Shown: positions 8,567 through 17,497, numbered from the stretch's first letter. The stretch is DNA of 64,000 nt from Mycobacterium sp. 050128 (GCF_036409155.1 NZ_JAZGLW010000001.1:2356001-2420000); one strand, 5' to 3'. The notes: generated by a model not told the origin, from the letters alone. A program made the numbers and translations.

Positions 8567-9810
8567 TGACGACATTCGCGCAACTGGGCACCAGCACCGG
8601 TAACGGACTGGTGATTCCCGAAACACCCGACCTTCTTCGCCTGCGTCGCGAGACCGGGGCCCGGCTGCGGTCGGCGATGGCCGAACGTGGCGTGGACGCG
8701 ATGATCCTGCTGGGCAACAATGCGGTGGTCTACGCTACCGGCGCCAGCTGGCCACTCGGCGACGCCGGCCTGTCCTATGTCGAGCGACCGGTGGCCGTGG
8801 TTGTCGCCGGCGACGAATGGCCGCACCTGTTCCTGCCGTTCCGCGAGGGAGCATCGCACGAATCCGACCTGCCCGCCGATCACTTGCACGGGCCGGTTTA
8901 CCTCGAATTCGAGGAAGGCGTCGCCGATTTCGCGCGGACGATTGCCGGCCTGATTCCGCCCGGAGCGGTGATCGCGGTCGACGAGTGCACGGGCGCGATG
9001 TCGCGTGCCGCGAATCTGTTGTTCCCCAGCGGCGCTCCGGTAGACGCAGCGGCGATCGTCAGCGCGGCCAAGTCGGTCAAGACCCCGGACGAATTGTCGT
9101 GCATGCGCACCGCGATCCGGATCACCGACGAAGCCATGGTGGAAGTCCAGAAGCGGCTGGCCCCCGGGATCCGTCAGATCGATTTGTCGGCAAGCTTTTT
9201 GCGCCGTGCCTTCGAGTTGGGGGCCACCGCCAGCATGCTGGAGCCGATCTGGCAGGTGATGCCGCCCAGCAAGGCCGAGGGCGTGTGGACCACGCACGGC
9301 GACCTGGCGCTGCCTCTGCTGAGCACCGAGCGAGAGCTGGTCGAAGGTGATGTGCTGTGGACCGACGTCAGCATCACCTACCAGGGTTACTGCTCCGACT
9401 TCGGCCGCACCTGGGTCGTTGGCCGCGACCCGTCACCACGTCAGCGGGCGCAGTTCGACAAGTGGTTCGAGATCATGAGCGCGGTGCTGGGTGTCGCCAA
9501 GGCCGGCGCCACCGCCGCCGATCTGGGGCGGGCCGCGATCAAGGCCAACGGCGGCACCAAGCCGTGGCTGCCGCATTTCTATCTGGGCCATGGCATCGGC
9601 GTCAACGCCGCCGAAATGCCAATGATCGGAACGGATCTCGGCCAAGAATTCGACGAGAATTTCGTGCTCAAGTCCGGGATGGTGCTGGTCCTGGAGCCCG
9701 TGGTGTGGGAAGACGGCACCGGCGGCTACCGCAGCGAGGAGGTCCTGGTGATTACCGAGGAAGGCTGGATTCGCTTGACCAACTACCCCTATGACCCTTA
9801 TGGCAACTGA
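8566..9810 (+). CDS. M24 metallopeptidase-fold protein, intact metal site
   Basis: A 414-residue Xaa-Pro-aminopeptidase/creatinase-fold protein. All five canonical metal ligands are present: D267 (WTDVS), D278 (CSDFGR), H342 (GHGIG), E377 (VLEPVV) and E391 (SEEVLV). The N-terminal creatinase-like domain spans about residues 20-165. Peptidase, creatinase-like or lyase activity are all possible. Its GTG start overlaps the amidohydrolase stop by one base (TAGTG). The next gene is a homologue that has lost the metal site. Confidence 0.9.
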   Translation: MTTFAQLGTSTGNGLVIPETPDLLRLRRETGARLRSAMAERGVDAMILLGNNAVVYATGASWPLGDAGLSYVERPVAVVVAGDEWPHLFLPFREGASHESDLPADHLHGPVYLEFEEGVADFARTIAGLIPPGAVIAVDECTGAMSRAANLLFPSGAPVDAAAIVSAAKSVKTPDELSCMRTAIRITDEAMVEVQKRLAPGIRQIDLSASFLRRAFELGATASMLEPIWQVMPPSKAEGVWTTHGDLALPLLSTERELVEGDVLWTDVSITYQGYCSDFGRTWVVGRDPSPRQRAQFDKWFEIMSAVLGVAKAGATAADLGRAAIKANGGTKPWLPHFYLGHGIGVNAAEMPMIGTDLGQEFDENFVLKSGMVLVLEPVVWEDGTGGYRSEEVLVITEEGWIRLTNYPYDPYGN

Positions 9811-10939
9811 AGTCCTGCCCGACGAGCGCACCTTGCGCTCGGGCCGTCGCCAGCGGGCACTAGAGCAAATGGCGGCACACGATCTCGATGTCCTGGTCCT
9901 CGGCCGGCAAGCCAACGTCCGTTACGTAACCGGCGCACCGCAACTCTGGGTCGCCGGCACCCGGCCGTTCGGCCCGAGCTGCGTGCTGGTGCGCGAGACC
10001 GGCGCGGTGCACCTGCTGAGCACGTGGGACGAGGGCATCCCCGACGACATCCCGCACGAGAACCTCTACGGCATCTCGTGGAATCCGATGAACACGATGG
10101 CGGCGTTGCAGCGCATCCCGGGTGCGGCAACCGCTCGGCGCGTCGGAACCGATGCGCTATCACCGGTTTTCGCGCAACTCTTGCCGACGGCGTTCCCTAA
10201 TGCGCAACTGGTGGACGGCGAGTTGGCGATGCGGGCCGCACGCCGGATCAAGACGGCCTCCGAGATTGCCGCGCTGCGCCAGTCCGTCGCCGTCGTCGAG
10301 TCGGCGCTGGCGGCCGCGGTCTCGGAGTTGCGGCCGGGGGTCAGCGAACAAGCATTGGCCGGCGTCCTGCTGGAGGCCTCGGCGGCCGGCGGAGTGAGTA
10401 CGCCGTCGAATCAAGATGTCGCATGGGTGACTTCGCGCAAGCACCCGTGGCGCCGGGCCGATGGTCCGGATCGAGCTCAAGGCCGGATCCAGGACGGCGA
10501 TCTGGTGGCATTCTCCGCCGGAGTGCTGGCCGGTGGCTATGTCGGCGAGGTCGGACGGACGTGGCCGGCTGACCGCAAGCATGCGCCCAGTGGCGCTGCT
10601 GCGTTGTACGGGCGCTGGGAAGGCCTGTGGGGCAGGCTGATTGCCGCGTGTCGGCCCGGTGCCGGGGCGGGTGAACTGCTGGCCGCCTACCAGGCCGCCG
10701 GGGAGCCCGAGCCGCCGATGCCGGTGGCGCGCGGCCTGGGCATGGGGTTCGACCCGCCCGTCGTCTCCAAGCACCTGCCCTCGACCGCGGCCGAGGAACG
10801 ATTGGAGCCGGGGATGGTGCTGGCCGTGACCGGCTACGTGTGGGAAGAAGGAGTCGGCGCGGTATTCGGGCGGGAAGCGGTCCTGATTACCGCCGACGGT
10901 CCCGAAGTGCTTACCGCGAGCCCATCCTGGCAGCCGTAG
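9791..10939 (+). CDS. M24-fold protein without metal ligands (pseudoenzyme)
   Basis: A 382-residue homologue of the preceding M24 protein. Aligning the two by eye, each of the five metal ligands is replaced: D to S242, D to E253, H to L316, E to T347 and E to R361, while the surrounding framework (VGRTW, GLGMG, GMVL, VLITADG) is kept. It is therefore probably catalytically inactive as a metallopeptidase and may be a partner subunit or have another role. Translation starts at 9791 or at the ATG at 9800; both overlap the upstream gene. Confidence 0.85.
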   Translation: MTLMATEVLPDERTLRSGRRQRALEQMAAHDLDVLVLGRQANVRYVTGAPQLWVAGTRPFGPSCVLVRETGAVHLLSTWDEGIPDDIPHENLYGISWNPMNTMAALQRIPGAATARRVGTDALSPVFAQLLPTAFPNAQLVDGELAMRAARRIKTASEIAALRQSVAVVESALAAAVSELRPGVSEQALAGVLLEASAAGGVSTPSNQDVAWVTSRKHPWRRADGPDRAQGRIQDGDLVAFSAGVLAGGYVGEVGRTWPADRKHAPSGAAALYGRWEGLWGRLIAACRPGAGAGELLAAYQAAGEPEPPMPVARGLGMGFDPPVVSKHLPSTAAEERLEPGMVLAVTGYVWEEGVGAVFGREAVLITADGPEVLTASPSWQP

Positions 10940-10941
10940 CC

Positions 10942-11949
10942 ATGCCTGAGCCAGCGGAGCCGGCGGCCGAAGAGATCATCCGGTACCGCAAAGACGCGAA
11001 GACGCGAATCGCGACGGTCACGTTCGACCGGCCGGACTATCTCAACGCGCCGACGATCGCCGCGCGGCTGCGCTATGCGGAGTTGTTGCACCAGGCCAGC
11101 ATTGACGACGACGTCAAGGTTCTGGTGGTCCGCGGAGCCGGCGACGATCTGGGCTCGGGTGCGGACCTGACCGAGGTCATGCGGCTCCGCGATGCGGCCG
11201 ACCAAGGCCCACGGCTTGCCGAATATCGAATCAGCCCCGACGACGTCAGGTATCCACCACAGGGTTCGTTTCGCAACGGCGCCACCCTGGGCCAGTGGTA
11301 TGCCAACCCGAACTCCGGCATCCGCGGCCTGCAGGACTTCAAGAAGATCAGCATCCTCGAGGCTAAGGGCTACTGCTACGGCTGGCACTTCTACCAGGCG
11401 GCAGATGCCGATTTGGTGATCTCCAGCGACGACGCGTTGTTCGGGCATCCATCGTTTCGCTACTACGGGTGGGGTCCCCGCATGTGGTGGTGGGCGCAGA
11501 CGATGGGCATACGCAAATTCCAGGAAATGGTGTTCACCGGACGGGCTTTCACCGCGGATGAGATGTACGACTGCAACTTCCTCAACAGCGTGGTGCCCCG
11601 AGAGGAACTCGAGGCAGAAGTGGAGAAGTACGCGCTGGCGTGCGCCCGCAATCGCCCCACCGACACGGTGTTCATGCAGAAGGTCTTCTTCGAAATCATG
11701 AAGCAGTTCCAGGGCGAGTACCTGGGCAGCATGCTCAGCGGCGTCTTCGAATCGATGGGCGCCAGCGTCCGTCCGGATGGCGGCGACGAGCTGATGCTCG
11801 ACTCGGTATTCGGCGGAGCCATGAAACAGGGCTTGGGCGAGGCGGTCAAAGACAACGACAGCAAGTTCCCCGACGATTGGGCGCTGAGCAAGAAGGCGCG
11901 CAAGAAGGCCCGTGCCGCCAAAGACAGCAAAGCGAAAAGAAAGAAATAG
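10942..11949 (+). CDS. enoyl-CoA hydratase/isomerase (crotonase) family protein
   Basis: A 335-residue crotonase-fold protein, longer than the usual 260 residues. The N-terminal strand ATVTFDRPDYLNAP, the first oxyanion segment (DLGSGADLTEV) and the second (AKGYCYGWHF) are visible. The extra length comes from an insertion of about 45 residues after the first oxyanion loop and a Lys/Arg-rich C-terminal tail. Crotonases hydrate enoyl-CoAs or open rings of keto-acyl-CoAs, and the context with a CoA transferase fits a CoA-linked step. The start at ATG 10942 follows the previous stop by two bases. Confidence 0.87.
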   Translation: MPEPAEPAAEEIIRYRKDAKTRIATVTFDRPDYLNAPTIAARLRYAELLHQASIDDDVKVLVVRGAGDDLGSGADLTEVMRLRDAADQGPRLAEYRISPDDVRYPPQGSFRNGATLGQWYANPNSGIRGLQDFKKISILEAKGYCYGWHFYQAADADLVISSDDALFGHPSFRYYGWGPRMWWWAQTMGIRKFQEMVFTGRAFTADEMYDCNFLNSVVPREELEAEVEKYALACARNRPTDTVFMQKVFFEIMKQFQGEYLGSMLSGVFESMGASVRPDGGDELMLDSVFGGAMKQGLGEAVKDNDSKFPDDWALSKKARKKARAAKDSKAKRKK

Positions 11950-14360
11950 TGGCTCCCGTCGAACCGCCACTGGCCGGCTATACGGTCGTCGATCTGTCCA
12001 CTGGCATCGCGGGTGCCTACTGCACCAAGTTGCTGGCCGACGGCGGCGCCGACGTCATCAAAGTCGAAGCGCCCGAAGGTGATCCGCTGCGCAGGTGGTC
12101 GGCATCCGGCGCCCGCATCCCGCCCGACGGTGACGGCGCATTGTTCAGTTTTCTGGCCGGTGGCAAACACAGTGTGGTCGCCGACGCAGGCGAGGACGCC
12201 GAACTGGTGAACCGGCTGCTGGCATCGGCGGACGCGGTGGTCTGGTCGGCCGGTTCGAAAGTCGCCGAACACCCAGAGTTTTCGCCGCATGCCCTCCACG
12301 GCCGCCACCCGCATCTCACCGTAACCGCGATCACTCCGTTCGGGCTGGAAGGCCCGTGGCGAGATCGCGCCGCCACCGAGTTCACGCTGCAGGCGTGGTC
12401 GGGCGGGATCGTCGGGCTCGGGCGTGGCGAGCAGGAGCGGGCGCCCGTCTTCGTCGGCGGGCAGGCCGGCGAGTACCTGGCCGGAGTCTACGCAAGCGTG
12501 GCAACCCTGACTTCGCGGTGTCGCCGGATCGATGGCGGGGCAGGCGAATTGCTCGATCTGTCGATGCTGGAAACCCAGGTCCTGTGCCTGACGTACTACC
12601 CGGTGACCTACTTCGAACTGCTTGGCCGACCGTGGCGAGACACGCGGCGGCCCACCATTCCGGGGGTGGCTCAGGCGAAGGACGGCCTGGTGGATCTCGG
12701 GTGTGGCACCGCGCAGCAGTGGTTCGACTTGTGCGCGATGGTGGGTCATCCGGAGTGGATCGACGAGGAGTCGCCGCTGTCGATCACCGAGCTGGCCAAC
12801 GTCTACGCCGACGAGATCTTTGAGTGGATGGCCGCGACTCCGGTCGACGAAATACGGGAACTGGCCTCGGCATTCCGGATTCCCAACGCGCCGGTCGCCA
12901 ACGGCGCGAATGTCACCTCGTTCGATCAATTCGTGGAGCGCGGTTCGTTCGTGCGCAATCCGGGCGGCTTCTGGCAGCCGAGTCACCCGTATCGGATGCG
13001 GCCCGCACAACTGCGCAGCCCGCAACCGGCGCCGCGGCTGGGGGAGCACTCCGAGCACTACCGCACCGCGAACCTGTCGCCGCGGCCCGAGCCGACCGGT
13101 GCGGCAAAGCCGTTGCCGTTCAACGGCCTTCGGGTCTTGGATATGACGACGTTCTGGGCGGGTCCCTGCGGCACCCACTTTCTGGCCATGCTCGGCGCCG
13201 AAGTCATCCACGTCGAGTCCACCCGCCGCCCGGATGGCACTCGGCTGATCGCCGGCATACCGGTCACCGAGGATCAGTGGTGGGAGAAGTCGCCGATCTT
13301 CGAGGCGCTGAACACCAACAAGAAGGGCCTGACGCTGGACCTGCAGAGCTCGCGCGGCCGGGAGCTGTTGCGGGACTTGATCGCTACGTGCGACGTGATC
13401 GTGGAAAACTTCACGCCTCGGGTACTGGACCAGATCGGTCTGGATTTCGCTGCCGTTCAATCGATTCGGCCGGATGCGGTGATGGCGCGGATGCCCGGCT
13501 TCGGGCTCGACGGACCGTGGCGTGACAACCCGGCATTCGCCTATGTGATCGAAGCCGCGTCCGGCGTCAGTTGGCTCACCGGCTACCCGGATCGCACGCC
13601 GTATGACCCGTATTCGATCGGCGATCCGAACGCGGGTGTGCACGCGCTCAACGCGATACTGCTGGCGCTCGAGCACCGCCGCCGCACCGGCGAGGGTGTG
13701 TTCGTGGAAGCGGCGATGGTCGACGCGGCGCTGAGCATTTCGGCCGAGCAGGTCATCGAGTACTCGGCGTACGGGGCGCTGTTGGAGCGCGACGGCAACC
13801 ACGGACCGACGGCGGTGCCCCAGAATCTCTACCGCAGTGCCGATATCGACGAGTTCGGCCGGCTCGACAGCTGGGTGGCCATTGCGGTGGCCACCGACGA
13901 ACAGTGGGAAGGCCTATCCCGGGCACTCGGATCACCTTCCTGGGCAACCGATCCCGCGTTATCGACCGAGGCCGGCCGGCGGGCGCACCAGGATTCCATC
14001 GACGAACACCTGGCCGCCTGGTGTGAGAACCGTACCCGCGACAACATCGTGGCAACGCTCTGGGATGCCGGTGTGCCGGTGGCCAAGGTCTTGCAACCCC
14101 ATCGACAGACCGAGTTGGAGCAGCTGACGTTTCGCGGCTTCTTCGAAGAAGCCGACCATCCGGTGAACGGGCGAGCGAGGCTCAGCACCGTGCCGGTGAG
14201 ATTCTCCAACGGGCCGCGGTTGTTTCACGCCCATCCCGCACCCACACTGGGACAACACAACCATGAGCTGCTCGCTGAGCTGGGCTTGAGCCCGGCGGAG
14301 ATCGCGGACCTGGAAGCCGGCGGGGTTATCGGCGTAACACCCGCGATGCGGTCCGGCTAG
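11949..14360 (+). CDS. two-domain CaiB/BaiF (type III) CoA transferase
   Basis: An 803-residue protein made of two tandem CaiB/BaiF halves. The first starts with GYTVVDLSTGIAGAYCTKLL and the second, at about residue 395, with LRVLDMTTFWAGPCGTHFL. Each half has the ADVIKVE- or AEVIHVE-like strand. The catalytic Asp position reads D in the first half (ELLDLSMLET) but E in the second (VFVEAAMVDA). Such enzymes move CoA between carboxylic acids and activate a pathway acid. The GTG start overlaps the crotonase stop (TAGTG). The stop is shared as CTAG with a convergent SDR gene. Confidence 0.9.
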   Translation: MAPVEPPLAGYTVVDLSTGIAGAYCTKLLADGGADVIKVEAPEGDPLRRWSASGARIPPDGDGALFSFLAGGKHSVVADAGEDAELVNRLLASADAVVWSAGSKVAEHPEFSPHALHGRHPHLTVTAITPFGLEGPWRDRAATEFTLQAWSGGIVGLGRGEQERAPVFVGGQAGEYLAGVYASVATLTSRCRRIDGGAGELLDLSMLETQVLCLTYYPVTYFELLGRPWRDTRRPTIPGVAQAKDGLVDLGCGTAQQWFDLCAMVGHPEWIDEESPLSITELANVYADEIFEWMAATPVDEIRELASAFRIPNAPVANGANVTSFDQFVERGSFVRNPGGFWQPSHPYRMRPAQLRSPQPAPRLGEHSEHYRTANLSPRPEPTGAAKPLPFNGLRVLDMTTFWAGPCGTHFLAMLGAEVIHVESTRRPDGTRLIAGIPVTEDQWWEKSPIFEALNTNKKGLTLDLQSSRGRELLRDLIATCDVIVENFTPRVLDQIGLDFAAVQSIRPDAVMARMPGFGLDGPWRDNPAFAYVIEAASGVSWLTGYPDRTPYDPYSIGDPNAGVHALNAILLALEHRRRTGEGVFVEAAMVDAALSISAEQVIEYSAYGALLERDGNHGPTAVPQNLYRSADIDEFGRLDSWVAIAVATDEQWEGLSRALGSPSWATDPALSTEAGRRAHQDSIDEHLAAWCENRTRDNIVATLWDAGVPVAKVLQPHRQTELEQLTFRGFFEEADHPVNGRARLSTVPVRFSNGPRLFHAHPAPTLGQHNHELLAELGLSPAEIADLEAGGVIGVTPAMRSG

Positions 14361-15196
14361 TGGTTCCAGCCTTCGGCGGCCTGGTCGTCGAAGGTGTGGT
14401 CGATGCGTTCGAACCTGCGCTTGACCGAGCCCCGAGCCGCCGCGTGCGGCAGGATGTACAACCGGTTGGCCAGAATCGCATCGGCGGTCAACCGCGCCAC
14501 TTCGTCGACCGTCACGCCTTGATCCTGCGTCGGCGGCAGCGGCCCGAAGCCCTCGGTCAGATCGGGCGTCGCGGCAAGTCCGTAGTCCGCGCCGCGGATG
14601 CGTTCGGAGTTGGAGACCAGCTTCGTTTCGATGACCATCGGGCAGAGCACCGAAACGCCGATCCCGTTGTCCTTGACCTCGCGAGCGAGCGTCTCGGCCA
14701 GGCCGACAACGCCATACTTCGCAACTCCGTACGCCCCGAGGCCGGCGTTGGGCACCAGCCCGGCAAAGGATGCGGTGAAGGCGATGTGACCGCCCTTGCC
14801 CTGCTCGATCAGCTTGGGAACGAACGCCTCGACGGCGTGGATCGAACCCCACAAATCAATGTCGATCACCCAGCGCCAGTCCTCGTGGGTCATCGTGACG
14901 AGCGGGCCCGCGACGACGATGCCGGCGTTACTGAAGACGATGTCGACCTGGCCGAGCAGGCGGAACGCCTCATCCGCGAGGTGAACCATCTCCTCGATGT
15001 GCCGCACGTCGCACTCCACGCCGTGCGCCTCGGCGCCCTCGCTGTTGAGATGTGCCACGGCATGTTCGAGTGCGGACTTGTCGACGTCGGCCAGCACGAT
15101 GCGGGCGCCGCGGCGGGCGAACTCGCTGGCGGTGGCCAAGCCGATCCCGCTTGCACCGCCGGTGATCACTGCCCCGCGTCCCTCGAATCCGTCCAT
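14357..15196 (-). CDS. SDR family oxidoreductase
   Basis: A 279-residue classical short-chain dehydrogenase with ITGGASGIGLATA at the N-terminus, SNAGI in the middle and YGVAK as the catalytic Tyr/Lys pair. The Ser is in AFTASFAGL. The C-terminal part lacks the usual G-x-x-x-x-V-D-G-G ending and instead has a positively charged tail. It stands alone on the minus strand, convergent with the CoA transferase, and is divergent from the MarR gene, with which it shares an upstream region of 112 bp. Confidence 0.88.
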   Translation of the reverse strand: MDGFEGRGAVITGGASGIGLATASEFARRGARIVLADVDKSALEHAVAHLNSEGAEAHGVECDVRHIEEMVHLADEAFRLLGQVDIVFSNAGIVVAGPLVTMTHEDWRWVIDIDLWGSIHAVEAFVPKLIEQGKGGHIAFTASFAGLVPNAGLGAYGVAKYGVVGLAETLAREVKDNGIGVSVLCPMVIETKLVSNSERIRGADYGLAATPDLTEGFGPLPPTQDQGVTVDEVARLTADAILANRLYILPHAAARGSVKRRFERIDHTFDDQAAEGWNH

Positions 15197-15271
15197 GGAA
15201 TCCGAGGGTATGCCCCCCGCTCCGGCGACCTGATCGCGGTCTCATCGACGGGCGGGCGTGAGGGGCCTCAT

Positions 15272-15291
15272 ATAGATAGTGCACTAACTAT
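15272..15291. promoter_or_regulatory. palindromic operator of the MarR gene
   Basis: A 20-bp inverted repeat, ATAGATAGTG/CACTAACTAT, pairs at 9 of 10 positions and ends 17 bp before the MarR start codon. The AT-rich form and position suit a MarR/OhrR dimer that represses its own promoter and perhaps the divergent SDR gene. Confidence 0.72.
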
Positions 15292-15308
15292 TAGGCTACT
15301 ATCCAAAT

Positions 15309-15794
15309 ATGGCCACGCTGACCGCGCGCGAGATCGATCCGCTCGCCCTCGAAAACCAGGTGTGCTTCGCGTTGGCGACCACCAATCGCGCGGTGTTGGC
15401 GGTGTACCGACCGCTTTTGGAGCCGCTGGGCCTGACCCATCCGCAATATCTGGTGATGCTGGCGCTGTGGGATCATCGTAAGGCGGCGAACGAGTCCCCG
15501 CTGTCGGTCAAGCAGGTCGCCGCCGCCTTGCAGATGGAGTCGGCGACGCTGTCGCCGATGCTCAAACGGTTGGAGGGACTTGGCTTGATCACCCGCGCCA
15601 AGAACGTCACCGACGAGCGCACCACCGACGTCAGGCTCACCGAACGCGGAATCGCCTTGCGCGAGCGCGCGCTTGAGATTCCGGCCGCCGTCGTCGCCCG
15701 GCTGGGTGTCGAACTGGCCGAACTCGAGGTCCTGCACCAGGTCCTGACCCGAATCAACGCGGCTGCCGTGGCGGCGGGCGCATTGCAATCCTGA
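15309..15794 (+). CDS. MarR family regulator, OhrR-like
   Basis: A 161-residue winged-helix regulator. The N-terminal segment [15 protein letters not shown] with a single Cys at about position 19, followed by [19 protein letters not shown], is characteristic of OhrR-type MarR proteins, where this Cys senses organic hydroperoxides. The recognition helix region ([19 protein letters not shown]) and wing ([13 protein letters not shown]) are clear. No ohr gene lies next to it, so its target here may be itself and the divergent SDR. A strong palindrome precedes the start. Confidence 0.9.
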   Translation: MATLTAREIDPLALENQVCFALATTNRAVLAVYRPLLEPLGLTHPQYLVMLALWDHRKAANESPLSVKQVAAALQMESATLSPMLKRLEGLGLITRAKNVTDERTTDVRLTERGIALRERALEIPAAVVARLGVELAELEVLHQVLTRINAAAVAAGALQS

Positions 15795-15803
15795 GGAGTC
15801 ACC

Positions 15804-16220
15804 ATGACCGCCGCGAAACCCAATCTGTGGCAACGCATCGGCTACGCCTACGGCCGGCGCCTGCCCGACTCGATGCGCAGCTGGGTCGCGCACGACCTGG
15901 CCGGTCAGGGAGCCATCCGCCGGCACATGATCAGGTGGGCGATACCGCCCCTGTTCGTGCTCGCGCCGTTCTGGCTGCTGCCGGCCTCGCTCTACGTACA
16001 CACGGAGATGACCGTGCCCCTCTACGCGTGGGCGTTGGTGGTTAACTTTGCGCTGAACAAGGTTTGGCGCCGTCACCGATTAGCAGTCCACGGTTTGGAC
16101 CCCAACCTGGTCGACGTGATCAACCGCCAGAAACAGGCCCGGATGCACGAGGACTACGCCCGCCGATACGGTCCGCGGCCGGCAGAGGCCGAATGGCAGT
16201 CCAACAGCAGCCCGTTCTAG
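15804..16220 (+). CDS. DUF5313-like membrane protein
   Basis: A 138-residue protein with two hydrophobic segments around residues 45-85 (IPPLFVLAPFWLLPASLYV and VPLYAWALVVNFAL) and a conserved-looking RRLPDSMRSWVAHDL segment ahead of them. It resembles the actinobacterial DUF5313 family, whose function is not known. GAGGAG sits eight bases before the ATG. It follows the MarR gene by nine bases and is probably co-transcribed with it. Confidence 0.8.
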   Translation: MTAAKPNLWQRIGYAYGRRLPDSMRSWVAHDLAGQGAIRRHMIRWAIPPLFVLAPFWLLPASLYVHTEMTVPLYAWALVVNFALNKVWRRHRLAVHGLDPNLVDVINRQKQARMHEDYARRYGPRPAEAEWQSNSSPF

Positions 16221-16223
16221 TGG

Positions 16224-17063
16224 CTACTTGAGACAGCTGCCCCCATCGACGGGCAGCGTGACGCCGGTGATGTACCGGGCCTCGTCGGACGCCAGGAACA
16301 GCACCGCGTTGGCGATGTCCTCGGGCTCGACCCAGCCGATCGGCAGGGTGTGCATCAGCTGGCCGACGACCTTCATGTCCTCGGGGCCGGGGTTTTCCAG
16401 GTCCGGCCGGAACAGCCGCATCGTGCCCTCGTTCATGAACAACGGGGTGTTGACGTTGGTCGGGTGCACGGAATTGACGCGGATGTTCTGCGCGCCGAGC
16501 TCGACGGCGAAGGTGCGCATCAAGCCCACCACACCGTGCTTGGCGGCGACGTAGTGACCGGTGTGCGGATAGGCCTTGAGGCCGCCGACCGAGCTCGTCA
16601 GGATGATCGAACCGCCGTTGCCGCCCGCGATGATATGCGGCACACCGGCTTTCACGGTCTTCCACACGCCGCCGAGGTTGATGTCGATCATGGCGGTCCA
16701 GTCGGTTTCACTGGTCTTATCCAGCGTCTGGCCGCCGTTGCCGATGCCCGCGTTGGCGACGATGATGTCGAGTTTGCCGAGCTGCTCGACGCCGGTGTCC
16801 ACAGCGGACTTGAGCGCGTCGTAATCCCGAACATCGACCTCGGCGGTGTAGATCCGACGGTTCTGTGCCTTCACCAGGTCTGCGGTCTCGGCCAGATCCT
16901 CCGGCGTGGAGGCGGCGATCAGATCCACGGTGTCGATCTTCTTGCAGATGTCCACCGCGATGATGTCGGCGCCCTCCTGGGCCAACCGCACCGCATGTGC
17001 ACGGCCCTGGCCACGCGCCGCCCCGGTGACGAAAGCAACTTTGCCTTCAACACGTCCAGTCAT
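16224..17063 (-). CDS. mycofactocin-type SDR family oxidoreductase
   Basis: A 279-residue SDR whose N-terminal pattern, GKVAFVTGAARGQGRAHAVR followed by LAQEGADIIAVDICKKI, is typical of the mycofactocin-coupled or carveol-dehydrogenase-like subgroup, in which NAD(H) stays bound and a peptide-derived redox cofactor accepts the electrons. The catalytic Ser (ILTSSVGG) and YVAAK are present and the ending TGVTLPVDGG is standard. I chose the ATG at 17063, preceded by GAGGTAGTG. It lies 38 bp downstream of a decayed P450 gene and may be the surviving second gene of that operon. Confidence 0.88.
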   Translation of the reverse strand: MTGRVEGKVAFVTGAARGQGRAHAVRLAQEGADIIAVDICKKIDTVDLIAASTPEDLAETADLVKAQNRRIYTAEVDVRDYDALKSAVDTGVEQLGKLDIIVANAGIGNGGQTLDKTSETDWTAMIDINLGGVWKTVKAGVPHIIAGGNGGSIILTSSVGGLKAYPHTGHYVAAKHGVVGLMRTFAVELGAQNIRVNSVHPTNVNTPLFMNEGTMRLFRPDLENPGPEDMKVVGQLMHTLPIGWVEPEDIANAVLFLASDEARYITGVTLPVDGGSCLK

Positions 17064-17101
17064 CACTACCTCAATTCCTGACTTGATTTCTTCGGCACGC
17101 C

Positions 17102-17497
17102 TCAGCGGAGCTGAGCCGGCATTGTCTCCCATCCCCGCACCGTCGATGTCGGGGAAAGCTTGCACTCGGAAAGGTCGATGTCCCACTCCGGGACGCGGGA
17201 CAACAACTTACGGTGGATGTCGTGGATCGGTGGATCATCGAAAATGACTGTCCCCGGCGGGATCTCGATGTTTGCTTTGATGATCTCCAGGATCGCGCCC
17301 CTGGCCGAACTGAAGGTCTGGTAGTCGACGAGGGCGTCGTCAACATCCGCGAACCGGCTCAGCGCATAGAAGTCGTGTTCCTCGTTGTAATAACGCGGTG
17401 CCTCTTCGCGCAGTCGTCGAAACATCGGGTAGGGATCGGCGATCAGCCCCACGTCGGACGGGTCGAAGTAGACATCGCTGACCGCGCTGACTGTCAC
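17102..17497 (-). pseudogene. cytochrome P450 with in-frame internal deletion
   Basis: The 131 codons read without interruption but join two distant parts of a P450. Residues 1-101 are the N-terminal third of a P450, up to the DPPIHDIHRKLLSR region that precedes helix C. Residues 102-131, from VPEWDIDL to STVRGWETMPAQL, are the extreme C-terminal strand region. The I-helix, ExxR and heme-Cys loop are all missing, so no P450 activity is possible. The junction lies near 17194-17197. The start is GTG. A copy of the GAGAAT/ATTCTC palindrome stands 146 bp upstream. Confidence 0.85.

Noticed and set aside
11463..13802. A 779-codon minus-strand frame opposite the crotonase and CoA transferase
   Set aside because: It is a long shadow frame of two well-supported genes; it has an Arg/His/Gly-rich low-information sequence and no ribosome site.
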